A stretch of DNA of 64,000 bases from Bacillota bacterium. Lineage in GTDB: Bacteria > Bacillota > Ch66 > Ch109. The translations under genes were made by a program, and so were the position numbers. Position 1 is the first letter of the stretch. Each line of letters opens with the position of its first letter. This document shows, in pieces, positions 29,217-38,455 of the stretch. The notes below the pieces were generated by a model. The model searched no databases. It was not told the origin of the DNA and saw nothing but the letters and a program-made list of their open reading frames with translations. The stretch spans positions 1 to 64,000 of the forward strand of contig JABLWZ010000003.1 of the NCBI GenBank assembly GCA_013178275.1. The letters run 5' to 3'.

Positions 29217-30032
29217 ATGCTTAACTTTATCAAAGAAAGCATCTTCTCCCGCAGCACCGGCGACCGGCAGGAGGTATTAGAGTTGGTCAGAGATGTGCAG
29301 GTGCTGGCGGTGTGGGGCAGCCCCGGATCGGGAAAAACCACCGTCAGCGTAAAACTAGCCAAGCATCTGGCGGACCAGAAGCAGAACGTGGCGCTGCTCC
29401 TGTGCGACATGACCGTTCCCATGCTGCCCTGCATCTGTCCGCCCTCCGACCTGGAATGCGAGAAGTCCCTGGGCAGCATCCTGGCGGCCACTCGTGTGTC
29501 AGGCAGCCTGATCAAACAGAATTGCGTCACCCATAAAAAAATCAGCCATCTGCTGCTGATCGGCATGCTGAAGGGAGAGAACGTGTTCACCTATCCGCCC
29601 TATACCGCGGAACTGGCGGTGGAGCTGATCGACCACCTGCGGGATATCGCGCCCTATATCATCATCGACTGCGGGAGCGTCATAGCCAGCGATATACTCT
29701 CCGCCGTGGCCCTGATGGAAGCCGACTCGGTGCTGCGGATGGTGAACTGCGACTTAAAATCCATCAGCTACCTGTCCAGCCAGCTTCCCCTCCTCAAGGA
29801 CAACAAATGGGACGCCGACAAGCAGTACAAGGTGGCCAGCAACCTAAAGCCCAATCAGGCCGGCGAACATATCGAGCAGGTGCTGGGGCATGTGGTGTTC
29901 AAGATCCCCCATTCCAGCGAGCTGGAAAACCAGGCCCTGGCCGGGGATTTGTTTCGGGACTTGTCCCTTAAGGACAGCCGGGGCTTCCGCAAGGAAATCG
30001 CGAGAATCAGTCAGGAGGTGTTCGGCCTGTGA
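29217..30032 (+). CDS. CpaE/TadZ-like P-loop ATPase
   Basis: A MinD/ParA-related ATPase. Walker A VWGSPGSGKTTVSVKLA lies at about residues 32-48, and IIIDCGSV (about 145) is in the position of the switch II/Walker B region. TadZ/CpaE proteins place the Tad machine in the cell. A MinD-type deviant lysine (KGGxGKT) is absent: the loop reads GSPGSGKTT, so it is atypical. It ends overlapping the CpaF gene by four bases (GTGA), which supports a shared complex. Confidence 0.82.
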   Translation: MLNFIKESIFSRSTGDRQEVLELVRDVQVLAVWGSPGSGKTTVSVKLAKHLADQKQNVALLLCDMTVPMLPCICPPSDLECEKSLGSILAATRVSGSLIKQNCVTHKKISHLLLIGMLKGENVFTYPPYTAELAVELIDHLRDIAPYIIIDCGSVIASDILSAVALMEADSVLRMVNCDLKSISYLSSQLPLLKDNKWDADKQYKVASNLKPNQAGEHIEQVLGHVVFKIPHSSELENQALAGDLFRDLSLKDSRGFRKEIARISQEVFGL

Positions 30033-31468
30033 GCAGCAAAACCAACCGGCATGAAAACATAGTCAATCCGCCGATTGAAAACGAACCGGGGTCTTATACC
30101 CTTCGGTCTGAAAACGTGGCGGACAGCCACAGCCTGTTCTTTGCGCCCGATGGCAGCTTAAGAGATTTCGGGGCTGTTTTGCGCGAAGTTCAGGAGTATA
30201 TCTCGTCCAAGTACTCCACCCTCATCATCAAGGGCGGCCGGGATGAGGTCAAAACCCAGGTTAAGCGATACATCACCAAATACATCCAGGATCACCGCAT
30301 CGCAGTAAACGGCATGACCGGCCGGCAGCTGGTGGATGCCCTCTATACCGAGATGGCGGAGTTTTCCTTCCTCACCAAATACATCTTCGGCACCGGCATC
30401 GAGGAAATTGACATCAACGCCTGGAACGACATCGAAGTCCAGTACAGCAACGGCAGTACGGTCAAGCTGGAGGAATGCTTTGACTCGCCCGAACATGCCA
30501 TCAATGTGGTGCGGAGAATGCTCCATGTGTCGGGCATGGTGCTGGACAACGCCAGCCCCGCCATTTTGGGGCATCTTTCCAAGAACATCCGCATCGCGGT
30601 GTTGAAAACGCCCCTGGTGGATGAGGATGTGGGTGTTTGCGCTTCCATCCGGCTGGTCAATCCGCAAAGTCTTACCAAAGAAGATTTTGTGGACGGCGGC
30701 ACGGCAACCGGAGAGATGCTGGACTTTCTCGCCCAATGCCTGCGCTATGGCATCTCGGTGTGCGTTGCGGGGGCTACAAGCTCCGGCAAGACCACGGTGG
30801 CGGGCTGGCTGTTGACCACTATCCCGGATTCAAAAAGAATTTTCACCATCGAAAACGGCAGCAGAGAGCTGGCTTTAGTCAGAGTAAAGGACGGGAAAGT
30901 TGAGAACAGCGTCATCCATACCCTGACCCGCAGCAGCGAAAACGAGAGGCAGAATATCGACCAGGACATGCTGTTGGACATGGCCCTGCGCTTTAATCCC
31001 GAGGTCATCTGCGTTGGCGAGATGCGTTCGGCGGAAGCCTATGCCGCCCAGGAGGCGGCCAGAACCGGCCATACCGTGCTGACTACCATCCACAGCAACA
31101 GCTGTGAAGCCACCTGGCGCAGGATGGTCACCTTGTGCAAGCGCAAATACGACATGGGCGACGACACCCTCATGTGCCTGGTCACCGAAGCGTTCCCCAT
31201 CGTGGTTTTTACCAAGCAGTTGGAGAACAAGCAGCGCAAGATGATGGAGATCATGGAATGCGAAATCCTGCCGGACGGGACCCGTAACTACCGTACCCTG
31301 TTCCAGTTTCAGATTGCGGAAAACCGTATGGAGGGTGGGAATTTCATCATTAACGGAGAGCATCGGCGGGTGGAGGTAATCTCGGCCAGCCTGCAAAAAC
31401 AGTTTCTGGAAAACGGCATGCCCCGGGAAGTGCTGGCGGAAATCATGAAGGGAGGGCCGGACAGATGA
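30029..31468 (+). CDS. cpaF: CpaF/TadA-type secretion ATPase
   Basis: Hexameric motor ATPase of the PulE-VirB11 superfamily that drives Tad pilus extension and retraction. The N-terminal domain includes IEEIDINAWNDIEVQYSNGS; Walker A GATSSGKTTVAGWLL is at about residues 247-261, the Asp-box region at FTIENGSREL, Walker B-like EVICVGEMRS, and the His-box HTVLTTIHSNS. Length 479 residues is normal. The start is GTG 30029, overlapping the previous stop. Because VirB11 belongs to the same superfamily and no other VirB11 is present, this ATPase could serve both pilus and T4SS (inference). Confidence 0.95.
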   Translation: MSSKTNRHENIVNPPIENEPGSYTLRSENVADSHSLFFAPDGSLRDFGAVLREVQEYISSKYSTLIIKGGRDEVKTQVKRYITKYIQDHRIAVNGMTGRQLVDALYTEMAEFSFLTKYIFGTGIEEIDINAWNDIEVQYSNGSTVKLEECFDSPEHAINVVRRMLHVSGMVLDNASPAILGHLSKNIRIAVLKTPLVDEDVGVCASIRLVNPQSLTKEDFVDGGTATGEMLDFLAQCLRYGISVCVAGATSSGKTTVAGWLLTTIPDSKRIFTIENGSRELALVRVKDGKVENSVIHTLTRSSENERQNIDQDMLLDMALRFNPEVICVGEMRSAEAYAAQEAARTGHTVLTTIHSNSCEATWRRMVTLCKRKYDMGDDTLMCLVTEAFPIVVFTKQLENKQRKMMEIMECEILPDGTRNYRTLFQFQIAENRMEGGNFIINGEHRRVEVISASLQKQFLENGMPREVLAEIMKGGPDR

Positions 31469-32394
31469 TTACACTTCAACTGATCGCCTGCATCGGCCTG
31501 ATTGCCGGTGCCTTTATTTTGCTCGAAATCTCTCCCGCTGAGTTCACCGACGGTCTGTTCGGCTTTCTGACCCAGCGTCACCAGGGTATCCGGGACGAGA
31601 TCAACGAGGCCACCCAGCGCAAGAAACCGTCCTTCCTTCGCCGGGAAATCCTGGAGGCCCAGGACATCCTGGCCCTCACCGGGCGAAGCGGACGCTTCCC
31701 GCTGGTCTGCGCGGCTTCGCTGCTGCTGTTCGCCGGGGGCGCGAGTATCGCCATCCTTTTGCAGAATGTGTTCCTCATTCCCGTTCTGGCATTGGGCCTG
31801 ACCTTCCTGCCTTTTTGGTATGTCCGGCTGACCGCCGGCCATTACAAGAAAAACGTCTCGGCAGAGCTGGAAACAGCTCTCTCCATCATCACCACAGCCT
31901 ATCTCAGAAACGAGGACATTCTGACGGCGGTGGAGGAAAATATCCACTACCTGAACCCGCCGGTGCGCAGCGTATTTGCGGAATTTCTGACCCGCATCCA
32001 GTTCATCAACCCCGATCTGGACGCGGCACTTCACGCCATGAAGCCGAAAATCGAAAACGAGGTGTTCCGGGAGTGGTGTGACGCCATCGCCGCCTGTCAA
32101 TACGACCGCAGCCTCAAAAACACACTGACCCCCATTGTCAGCAAGCTCTCGGACATGCGGATCGTCAACGCGGAGCTGGAATACCTGGTGTTTGAGCCGC
32201 GCAAGGAATTCATCATCATGGTGATTCTGGTGATCGGCAATATTCCCGTGATGTATTTCCTCAACCAGAGCTGGTACAACACGCTGATGCACACCGCCGT
32301 AGGGCAGCTCGTCCTGGCGGTCTGCGCGGCGGCCATTTTTATCAGCACGGCCTTCGTCATCCGGCTGACCAAGCCCATCGAGTACAGGAGGTAA
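31465..32394 (+). CDS. tadB: TadB-like inner-membrane platform protein
   Basis: Type II secretion F-domain protein of 309 residues. Membrane helices are visible at about residues 3-20, 90-125 and at the C-terminus (about 245-265 and 275-300), flanking the cytoplasmic F domain (ELETALSIITTAYLRNEDILTAVEENI...). With TadC it forms the platform on which CpaF acts. It overlaps cpaF by four bases. Its stop is followed by TAAAAATGATAG, the relic of a short spacing to the next pilus gene, but a foreign A+T-rich gene now separates it from tadC. Confidence 0.87.
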   Translation: MITLQLIACIGLIAGAFILLEISPAEFTDGLFGFLTQRHQGIRDEINEATQRKKPSFLRREILEAQDILALTGRSGRFPLVCAASLLLFAGGASIAILLQNVFLIPVLALGLTFLPFWYVRLTAGHYKKNVSAELETALSIITTAYLRNEDILTAVEENIHYLNPPVRSVFAEFLTRIQFINPDLDAALHAMKPKIENEVFREWCDAIAACQYDRSLKNTLTPIVSKLSDMRIVNAELEYLVFEPRKEFIIMVILVIGNIPVMYFLNQSWYNTLMHTAVGQLVLAVCAAAIFISTAFVIRLTKPIEYRR

Positions 32395-32428
32395 AAATGA
32401 TAGAATACAAGGTAAGGAGATGATTCAA

Positions 32429-33274
32429 ATGAAAACAGATTTGAAAGGATATGTAGAGCGTATTAGGGCGGGTAAATTTGATGAAGCTCGAGAATATAAA
32501 AACTCATTTGTTCCATCAACGCTATACAAATTCTATGCTCTTTTTGATAACGGCTACAAAAATTATAATGTAAGAAATAAAGAAAGATTTACAGCTTTGA
32601 AACAAAATCAAGTATGGCTATCAGTTTTTGATAAATTTAACGACCCTTTTGAAGCCAAAGTCTTGATTTTAAACGAAGCTAAATTGGCTGCTAACGGATG
32701 GAACCCGAAGCAAATTGAAACTGCCCGATTTATTATGTACATGATCTCCAAGGTGTTTTGTATTACCAGTTTAAGTGCTAATTTTAACGCGTGTATGCCA
32801 ATGTGGGCACATTATGCAAATAATCATCATGGCTTTTGTGTAGAATACAAAATAACTAATCCCAATTTAATTTTTGAAGTTAGTTATGAAGGTGAGCGCC
32901 AATTGTGTGCTACGTTAATAGCAAATATGATGGCCTTAGCTCCAGATTTATCAACACATGCAACTACAGATTACTCTCCAGAATTTATGGAGTACGTTGC
33001 TTTGCTTTCTTTTTCGCATTGCGTGAAACATAGTTCTTGGAAGTATGAAAACGAATACCGGGTTTTTTCGCCAGAGATGCTGCCAAAAGGATCTGGTGTC
33101 TTGAGGCCATGTTCGGAGTTGGGTTTACAGCCTATTCGTATTTTTGCAGGTCTTGCGTGTGAACCCAAAAATCTAATAACCTTGAAACAAATCGGAGCCA
33201 GAATAGGCTGTCCTGTAGCACAGATGATACAATCCGACATGACAGATTATTGCTTAGGTTTCAAAACTCTTTAA
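32429..33274 (+). CDS. DUF2971-type cargo protein within the pilus operon
   Basis: A 281-residue soluble protein with the pattern LYKFYALFDNGYKN, VWLSVFDKFNDPFEA and CMPMWAHYANNHHGFCVEY, typical of DUF2971 proteins, whose biochemical role is not established to my knowledge. It is markedly A+T-rich compared with tadB and tadC on either side, and it splits the pilus operon, so it looks like a recently inserted cassette. TAAGGAG places the start at ATG 32429 rather than ATG 32420. No signal peptide or membrane helix. A defence-related role is only a guess from context. Confidence 0.75.
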   Translation: MKTDLKGYVERIRAGKFDEAREYKNSFVPSTLYKFYALFDNGYKNYNVRNKERFTALKQNQVWLSVFDKFNDPFEAKVLILNEAKLAANGWNPKQIETARFIMYMISKVFCITSLSANFNACMPMWAHYANNHHGFCVEYKITNPNLIFEVSYEGERQLCATLIANMMALAPDLSTHATTDYSPEFMEYVALLSFSHCVKHSSWKYENEYRVFSPEMLPKGSGVLRPCSELGLQPIRIFAGLACEPKNLITLKQIGARIGCPVAQMIQSDMTDYCLGFKTL

Positions 33275-33336
33275 TAATTTAGTTTAACCCATTCTGTATT
33301 AATTTACAAAGTGGTTCTTTTTGGAGGTGAAATCAC

Positions 33337-34209
33337 TTGATTCTCCTTTTATTCTTTTTTGCAGTCCTGCTGGCCGTTGGGCTGTTTTTAATTCTGGCGG
33401 ATTTCTTGAAGCTGCCCGCCCTCGGCGCGGCCAAGGCCATGCTCAGTGCCGGCAGGCGGGACAAAAAGGCCGTCAAAACGATGGAGACGTGGCTCATGTC
33501 GGCGGCGCTCAGGCTCTCCCGGCACATCCCCATGGATGAATACAAAAAGAGCCGCATGACCAGCATTCTCAAGGCGGCGGGCATCGACACGCCGCCGGAG
33601 GTCTATATCGCTTACGCCCTGGTCAAGGCGGGAATCATCTTTCTAGGCGCGACCCTCTGCCTGTTCCTGCTGCCGCTGCTCTCGCCGGTGCTGTTCTTCT
33701 TGGCGGTGCTGGTTTACTTCAAGGAAACCGGAAAAGCGGACGAGCAGCTGCGGGAAAAGCGGGAGCAGATCGAAAGCGAGCTGCCGAGGTTCGTAGCTAC
33801 CATCGAACAGGCCCTGAAAAGCAGCCGCGACGTGCTTGCCATGATGGAGAACTACAAGAGAAACGCGGAATCGGCCTTCGCCCGCGAGCTGGACATTTTG
33901 ACGGCGGACATGCGTTCCTCCTCCTACGAGGCGGCGCTTACCCGGTTCGAAGCAAGGCTCAACTCGCCCATGCTGTCGGATATAGTCCGGGGGCTGATCG
34001 GCGTCCTGCGCGGCGACGACAGCGCGGTCTATTTCCAGATGCTGGCCCATGACTTCAAGGCCCTGGAGCTGCAGCGGCTTAAGAGCCAAGCCCAGAAGAT
34101 ACCGCCCAAAATCCGGGTGTTCTCTTTCGTAATGCTGATGTGCTTTTTGATGACCTACCTGGTCGTCATCGCCCTGGAAATTGTCAAGTCGCTGGGCCAA
34201 ATGTTTTAG
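33337..34209 (+). CDS. tadC: TadC-like inner-membrane platform protein
   Basis: Second type II secretion F-domain protein. An N-terminal helix (about residues 1-25), a helix pair near 93-130, the cytoplasmic segment (QIESELPRFVATIEQALKSSRDVLAMMENY) and a C-terminal helix (VFSFVMLMCFLMTYLVVIAL) match TadC architecture. Start TTG 33337 follows GGAGGTG; the weak codon may be a result of the neighbouring insertion, which ends just before the ribosome site. It pairs with TadB at 31465, 943 bases upstream, from which it has been separated. Confidence 0.85.
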   Translation: MILLLFFFAVLLAVGLFLILADFLKLPALGAAKAMLSAGRRDKKAVKTMETWLMSAALRLSRHIPMDEYKKSRMTSILKAAGIDTPPEVYIAYALVKAGIIFLGATLCLFLLPLLSPVLFFLAVLVYFKETGKADEQLREKREQIESELPRFVATIEQALKSSRDVLAMMENYKRNAESAFARELDILTADMRSSSYEAALTRFEARLNSPMLSDIVRGLIGVLRGDDSAVYFQMLAHDFKALELQRLKSQAQKIPPKIRVFSFVMLMCFLMTYLVVIALEIVKSLGQMF

Positions 34210-34212
34210 TGA

Positions 34213-34245
34213 AATAGGTTGTATTCATCCTATTCTGCGTATAAT
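34213..34245 (+). promoter_or_regulatory. phd-doc promoter and candidate operator
   Basis: AATAGG (34213-34218) and CCTATT (34229-34234) are inverted copies just upstream of a perfect TATAAT at 34240-34245. The -35 region (TTGTAT at 34219-34224, 15-base spacer) lies inside the repeat. This is the layout expected for autoregulation by a Phd-Doc complex. Confidence 0.6.
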
Positions 34246-34267
34246 ATAGGAGTAGGAGGTGCTTTGA

Positions 34268-34510
34268 ATGAATATCAACACAAACAGCCTGGTGTCCATT
34301 ACCGAGGCCAACCAGAATTTCTCCAAGGTGGCCCGTCTGGTTGATGAGAATGGAGTCGCGATCATAATGAAAAACAACGTGCCGCGGTACGTTATTACCG
34401 AATTCAGCCAATACCAGGCAGAACAGGCAACGGATAACGAAGATGTGAAAAGTGTAGCCGGTCGCCTGATCGCCAAGCACCGCGCCGCATTCGAGAAACT
34501 GGCCAAATGA
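34268..34510 (+). CDS. phd: Phd/YefM-family antitoxin
   Basis: An 80-residue protein with the Phd N-terminal DNA-binding fold (SLVSITEANQNFSKVARLVDENGVAIIMKNNVPRYVIT) and a charged C-terminal tail that neutralises the toxin. AGGAGG precedes ATG 34268. It overlaps the toxin gene by four bases (ATGA), giving coupled translation with antitoxin first, as usual. It forms a stabilising addiction module for the element. Confidence 0.9.
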   Translation: MNINTNSLVSITEANQNFSKVARLVDENGVAIIMKNNVPRYVITEFSQYQAEQATDNEDVKSVAGRLIAKHRAAFEKLAK

Positions 34511-34881
34511 AACGGCTGAGTGTCCCGCAGATTGTGCTGATGCACAGCGCGTTGATAAAAGAAACCGGAGGCATGGACGGGATTCGTGAAGAGAGCTTGC
34601 TGGATTCGGCGGTCAATGCCCCCTTTCAGACCTATGGCGGAGAATACCTGTACAAATCGCTGGAGGCGAAAGCGGCGCAGTTGGGTTATTTCCTTATCAA
34701 AAACCATCCCTTTGTTGACGGCAATAAAAGAATCGGAATGCTGGCCATGATGGTTTTTCTTGAACTGAACGGTGCCGGCCTTAACTGTACGGATCAGGAT
34801 ATCGTGGAAACCGGCTTAAGGATTGCCGCCGGCGAGATGGATGACAAAGAGGTTTTGGAGTGGATTATAAGACATAATTAA
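34507..34881 (+). CDS. doc: Doc-type toxin (Fic fold)
   Basis: The Fic/Doc active-site motif HPFVDGNKRIG (about residues 66-76) has the Doc form: Lys replaces the Gly of AMPylating Fic enzymes. Doc of phage P1 phosphorylates EF-Tu, stopping translation; the same activity is likely here. Length 124 residues matches Doc. It is encoded directly after phd and followed by a terminator. The motif has all residues, so the toxin is probably active. Confidence 0.92.
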   Translation: MKRLSVPQIVLMHSALIKETGGMDGIREESLLDSAVNAPFQTYGGEYLYKSLEAKAAQLGYFLIKNHPFVDGNKRIGMLAMMVFLELNGAGLNCTDQDIVETGLRIAAGEMDDKEVLEWIIRHN

Positions 34882-34915
34882 GCGGTGCCTATAAGAAAAG
34901 GAACGGATGGCCTCC

Positions 34916-34941
34916 GAACGGATAACCTCCGTTCTTTTTTT
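34916..34941 (+). terminator. Terminator after phd-doc
   Basis: GAACGGA (34916-34922) and TCCGTTC (34928-34934) form a 7-bp stem with a 5-base loop, followed by seven T. The remaining ~150 bases to the next gene hold no gene I can support. Confidence 0.85.
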
Positions 34942-35098
34942 ATCGCGTGAAAGGAAGCCGACATTCATGGTTAAGATTGCAGCAGTAATTAGCGGCTGAA
35001 TATGAGCAATATACCGCTGACATGATTGCCACTTATACTTCATCAAGGATAAATAATATCACTCACGAAACCTATCCACTTTAAACTGGAGGTGAATT

Positions 35099-35497
35099 AT
35101 GCATATTAGAGTCATACGCTCCAAGCGCGGTGAAGGATATATCGACGTGGTGGTGCTGGTGCTTTGCACCCTGCTGGTCATTGCCCTGGCCGTAAAGGTG
35201 CTTCCGGTCTACATCGCCAAACACCAGTTGGACACCTTTGCCGCGGAGCTGTGCCGGGAAGCGGAGATCGCGGGCCGGGTAGGCAGCGAAACCAGCCTGC
35301 GGGCGCAGGTGCTGCGGGAAAAAACAGGGCTCAATCCGGTCGTCACCTGGTCAAAGACCGGCCAAATCCAGCTCAACCAGGAATTCACGGTGTCTGTTGC
35401 CCTGCAAAGAGATATCGGTCTTTTTGGGGGCTTCGGCTCCTTTCCCATTACCCTCAAGGCACAGGCCAGCGGAAAAAGCGAGGTGTACTGGAAGTGA
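35099..35497 (+). CDS. TadE-like pseudopilin (DUF4320-type)
   Basis: A 132-residue protein with a short basic N-terminus RSKRGEGYIDVVVLVLC in which Gly precedes an acidic residue and a hydrophobic helix (about residues 17-38), as in TadE-type pseudopilins processed by an A24 peptidase. The rest looks beta-rich and periplasm-like. GGAGGTG precedes ATG 35099. It overlaps the next gene by four bases. It resembles DUF4320 proteins from Clostridial elements (from memory). Likely a minor pilus component. Confidence 0.75.
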   Translation: MHIRVIRSKRGEGYIDVVVLVLCTLLVIALAVKVLPVYIAKHQLDTFAAELCREAEIAGRVGSETSLRAQVLREKTGLNPVVTWSKTGQIQLNQEFTVSVALQRDIGLFGGFGSFPITLKAQASGKSEVYWK

Positions 35498-36048
35498 AAG
35501 CAAGAAAAACATATGGTATAATAAGGAATAAATGGGGAACGTCCTTCCCGTTGACTGTGGCCGTTACCCTGGTCCTGGCGATTCTTCTGTGCGGCGCATC
35601 CGAATACATGCGGCTGATGATTATCGCCTCCGGTGTTCGGGACGCCGTGCAATCCGCCATCATATCGACAGTCAATGACAACTATGACGATGTCTATCAC
35701 GGCGTACGGGAGGGATACGCCGGAGGCTACCAGCCGGTGGGCGGCTCCTCCTGGGAGGACAGCCTCGACTACGGTGATATTTACGCATATCTTGACAATA
35801 CTTTAGGCCTGCAAAAAAGCGGCGGCTATCATGTTAAATACGCGGGGGAAGCGGTGGAATTCAGGCTCTCCGGCCTGTCGGTGGATATCCGCAACGCGCC
35901 GCTGGCTCCTTCCGACCCCGCCGGTACGCAGGGCTTTCTGGCCGACGCAACGATCCGGCTGGAGGTTCCAGTATCCTTCGCCGGGAAAATCCTGCCCCCC
36001 ATGCGGATCAACCCAAGGGTGCAGGCCAGATACATGCCGTTGTTTTAA
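35494..36048 (+). CDS. TadE/TadG-like membrane-anchored protein
   Basis: 184 residues from GTG 35494, whose last bases overlap the preceding stop codon (GTGA). A hydrophobic helix at about residues 17-38 (FPLTVAVTLVLAILLCGASEY) is preceded by a basic segment, and the outside part is Gly/Tyr/Ser-rich. Together with the previous gene it fits the pair of minor pilins TadE and TadF/G. No von Willebrand domain, which long TadG proteins have, is visible. Confidence 0.68.
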   Translation: MKARKTYGIIRNKWGTSFPLTVAVTLVLAILLCGASEYMRLMIIASGVRDAVQSAIISTVNDNYDDVYHGVREGYAGGYQPVGGSSWEDSLDYGDIYAYLDNTLGLQKSGGYHVKYAGEAVEFRLSGLSVDIRNAPLAPSDPAGTQGFLADATIRLEVPVSFAGKILPPMRINPRVQARYMPLF

Positions 36049-36138
36049 CGGTTTTTACAAAAGCAATGGACTTCCTCAAACTCCTGTGATAGGGTGTGGA
36101 CTGTAAGGAACTGTCAAAACCGATAGGAGGTAATTCGG

Positions 36139-36672
36139 ATGAAGCACATCCAGTCCAAGACAAAGAAATGGCTGACTGTCGCCGGTCTCAGCATTGTATG
36201 CCTGGCGCTGGTTATAGCGATATCCTCTCAATTTAAAAAGGAACCACCGGTGGACGGCAGGATGCCTCCGGGAGCCGCCGCCACCGGCGAGGTGAATCTG
36301 AGCGAAGGCGCGGACGGCAAGGCGATCTTCCCCAACAGTGGATCGATCGAGAACCCAGCGGCGCAGACCGATCAACCGGTACAGAACCTGCAGCCGGAAG
36401 TGACCAAACCCGCGGAACCCACCACGGCCCAAAAGACCGACCCCAGCCAAAAGCCCAGCGGCGAAAAGGTTGACAAGGTGCAGCCCACGGATCACGACAG
36501 CGTAAAAAAGCCGGATAGCGTGCAGACCGGTGAGCCAAGGGGCGGCGAGAAAAAAGACGGCCAGGTTTATCTTCCCGGCTTCGGCTGGGTGACCGAAACA
36601 GGCGGTTCGGGAACCACAGTGGGTAATGAAGGAGATGAACTTACTGGTAACAAAGTTGGAAAAATGGATTAG
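36139..36672 (+). CDS. Membrane-anchored Pro/Lys/Glu-rich protein
   Basis: 177 residues: one N-terminal membrane helix (about 11-29), then a low-complexity stretch rich in Pro, Lys, Glu, Thr and Gln (about 35-140), then the short ordered-looking tail GQVYLPGFGWVTETGGSG. It probably spans the thick cell wall, with the tail displayed outside. A similar tail occurs in a family from Clostridial elements (DUF6550-like, by memory). AGGAGGT precedes ATG 36139. It lies between the TadE-like proteins and the large secreted protein and may link pilus and wall. Confidence 0.65.
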   Translation: MKHIQSKTKKWLTVAGLSIVCLALVIAISSQFKKEPPVDGRMPPGAAATGEVNLSEGADGKAIFPNSGSIENPAAQTDQPVQNLQPEVTKPAEPTTAQKTDPSQKPSGEKVDKVQPTDHDSVKKPDSVQTGEPRGGEKKDGQVYLPGFGWVTETGGSGTTVGNEGDELTGNKVGKMD

Positions 36673-36747
36673 CCTTCGACAACAAAAGAAAACTTTCAAG
36701 GGAACGCGGCCTAAACGCCGCGTTTCTTGCTGTTCAAGGAGGTCGTT

Positions 36748-38439
36748 ATGAAACGAACACTAAGCATTTTTATGGTGCTGGCTCTGCTGCTGACCGCTCT
36801 GCTTCCCATCGCCGCCTATGCCGAAGGGGAAGGGAACATTGACCACGGAGGCGGCGGCATAGGCGGCGGCACCAGCGAAAGCTTCTGGGACCCCGGTGAC
36901 GAGGGGGTACGGGTCACGGTGGTTAGAGCCGGCGATCATGTGGTGGTCACCACCCCCATTGATCTTACCAATCAGCAGCCCGACGATATCCAGGCCCATT
37001 TCGGCAAGGTGAGCAAAATATCCTACAACAACGGCTTTTCCCTAACGCCCGGCCTGGAGCAATACGCCTATGTCAATCCAGGGAAGGCGATCCCAAAAAT
37101 CATCAACTCCAGCGGCGGCAATGCCAATATTGAAGTCATCAAAAGTTACTTTACCGATGAACTGGTGATCAGATATATTGCTGATGCTACCGGCTTCAAT
37201 TACGATACCCTCATCTCCGGAGATTACAAAATCCTGCTGGAGCCCATCGCTTATATGACATTCCAGGGAGTGCGGATTGCCATGACGGCAACCGAGGCGG
37301 CCCTCTACGACGAACAGCTCGGCGGCGGTCTGCGCAACACAATGGGAGCCCTTTCGCACAAGAACCTGCCGCTGGCCATGTTCCTGGAAATCCCCGATCT
37401 CGGCTATCCCGCCTGGTCCGGCTCCCGAACCACCTCCGCCTCCAACGAGGACATCAAGTCCTCCCTGGGCCTCGGCATCGTGCGGTTCAGCGAGGCGGAG
37501 CCTCCCCAGGTGAGCGGCTACGACTACACCTACCGGGTCAACACCCAGGTCATCACCGCGGTCACGGTAAGGGGCAGCCAGGCCGATCCCGACCATCCCG
37601 TGACGGTGCGCTTTACCATCGGCGGCCGAACCTACACGGTGAACAACGTCTATTATCCCAACGGGGACAGCCAGCTGGTGTGGGTGCGCTGGACAACACC
37701 ATCCATGCCGCAGACTATGATAATCAATGTTTCCGTCACGGGCCGCGGCAGGGCCAGCCAGGGAACCCTCACCGCAAACATTGTGGATCTGTCGGGTCAT
37801 GATCCCCCCGACCCCGTCGCGGATGATCGAAACGATGCTTACTCCAGAGCAAGCCTTCCCAACAATCCGCAGAAGACCTCGGCCTCATGGGGCATATGGC
37901 ATCCCAGGTGGCATGCGTATTGGGTATGGCACTCCACCGGAAACGGCTCAGGCTATTGGTGTGACCACGGCTGGTGGGAGTTCGACTGGAACTCCTACTC
38001 GGCAAGCCTGACCGCCTCCATGAGCGTCAGCCCGGACGATAAGGCTCCCACCGCGTCAGGGAATACCATGAAAAGCGGATACGGCATCAACCAGACCGTC
38101 ACCGTCCAGGTCAGCACCAGCCAGTCCTCGGCGGTGACAGCTGCCCAGACCGCCGTCACCTATTTCCCGGAATTCCGGTATCAGTCCTACTGGCGTCTGC
38201 TGGAAAGAACCGACGGCGACTACAAAGCACAGTTTAAATTTGCCAGGAACAGATACTCGACCTACAACCGGCGCACCCACTTCACACCTATCTGGCTGCC
38301 GGACGGAAACTATGCCCCTTACACCTACCTGATGGACTGCTGGACACCACAGGGGATGCTCAGCATGAACCTCGGCGACTCGGTAGCCATCAGCGGCAAC
38401 CTTTGGTCCGACTGGCATATCGCACCGGTCAAACCCTGA
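36748..38439 (+). CDS. Large secreted protein of the pilus operon
   Basis: 563 residues with a clear signal peptide (KRTLSIFMVLALLLTALLPIAAYAEG) and no anchor. The mature part starts with Gly-rich GGGGIGGGTSE and appears beta-rich, with many Trp, Tyr and Ser, for example WGIWHPRWHAYWVWHSTGNG around residue 390. I do not recognise a domain. AAGGAGGT places the start at ATG 36748; TTG 36727 is unlikely. Position suggests a pilus tip adhesin or surface accessory of the conjugative apparatus (inference). Confidence 0.7.
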   Translation: MKRTLSIFMVLALLLTALLPIAAYAEGEGNIDHGGGGIGGGTSESFWDPGDEGVRVTVVRAGDHVVVTTPIDLTNQQPDDIQAHFGKVSKISYNNGFSLTPGLEQYAYVNPGKAIPKIINSSGGNANIEVIKSYFTDELVIRYIADATGFNYDTLISGDYKILLEPIAYMTFQGVRIAMTATEAALYDEQLGGGLRNTMGALSHKNLPLAMFLEIPDLGYPAWSGSRTTSASNEDIKSSLGLGIVRFSEAEPPQVSGYDYTYRVNTQVITAVTVRGSQADPDHPVTVRFTIGGRTYTVNNVYYPNGDSQLVWVRWTTPSMPQTMIINVSVTGRGRASQGTLTANIVDLSGHDPPDPVADDRNDAYSRASLPNNPQKTSASWGIWHPRWHAYWVWHSTGNGSGYWCDHGWWEFDWNSYSASLTASMSVSPDDKAPTASGNTMKSGYGINQTVTVQVSTSQSSAVTAAQTAVTYFPEFRYQSYWRLLERTDGDYKAQFKFARNRYSTYNRRTHFTPIWLPDGNYAPYTYLMDCWTPQGMLSMNLGDSVAISGNLWSDWHIAPVKP

Positions 38440-38455
38440 CAATTATCATTAGAAA

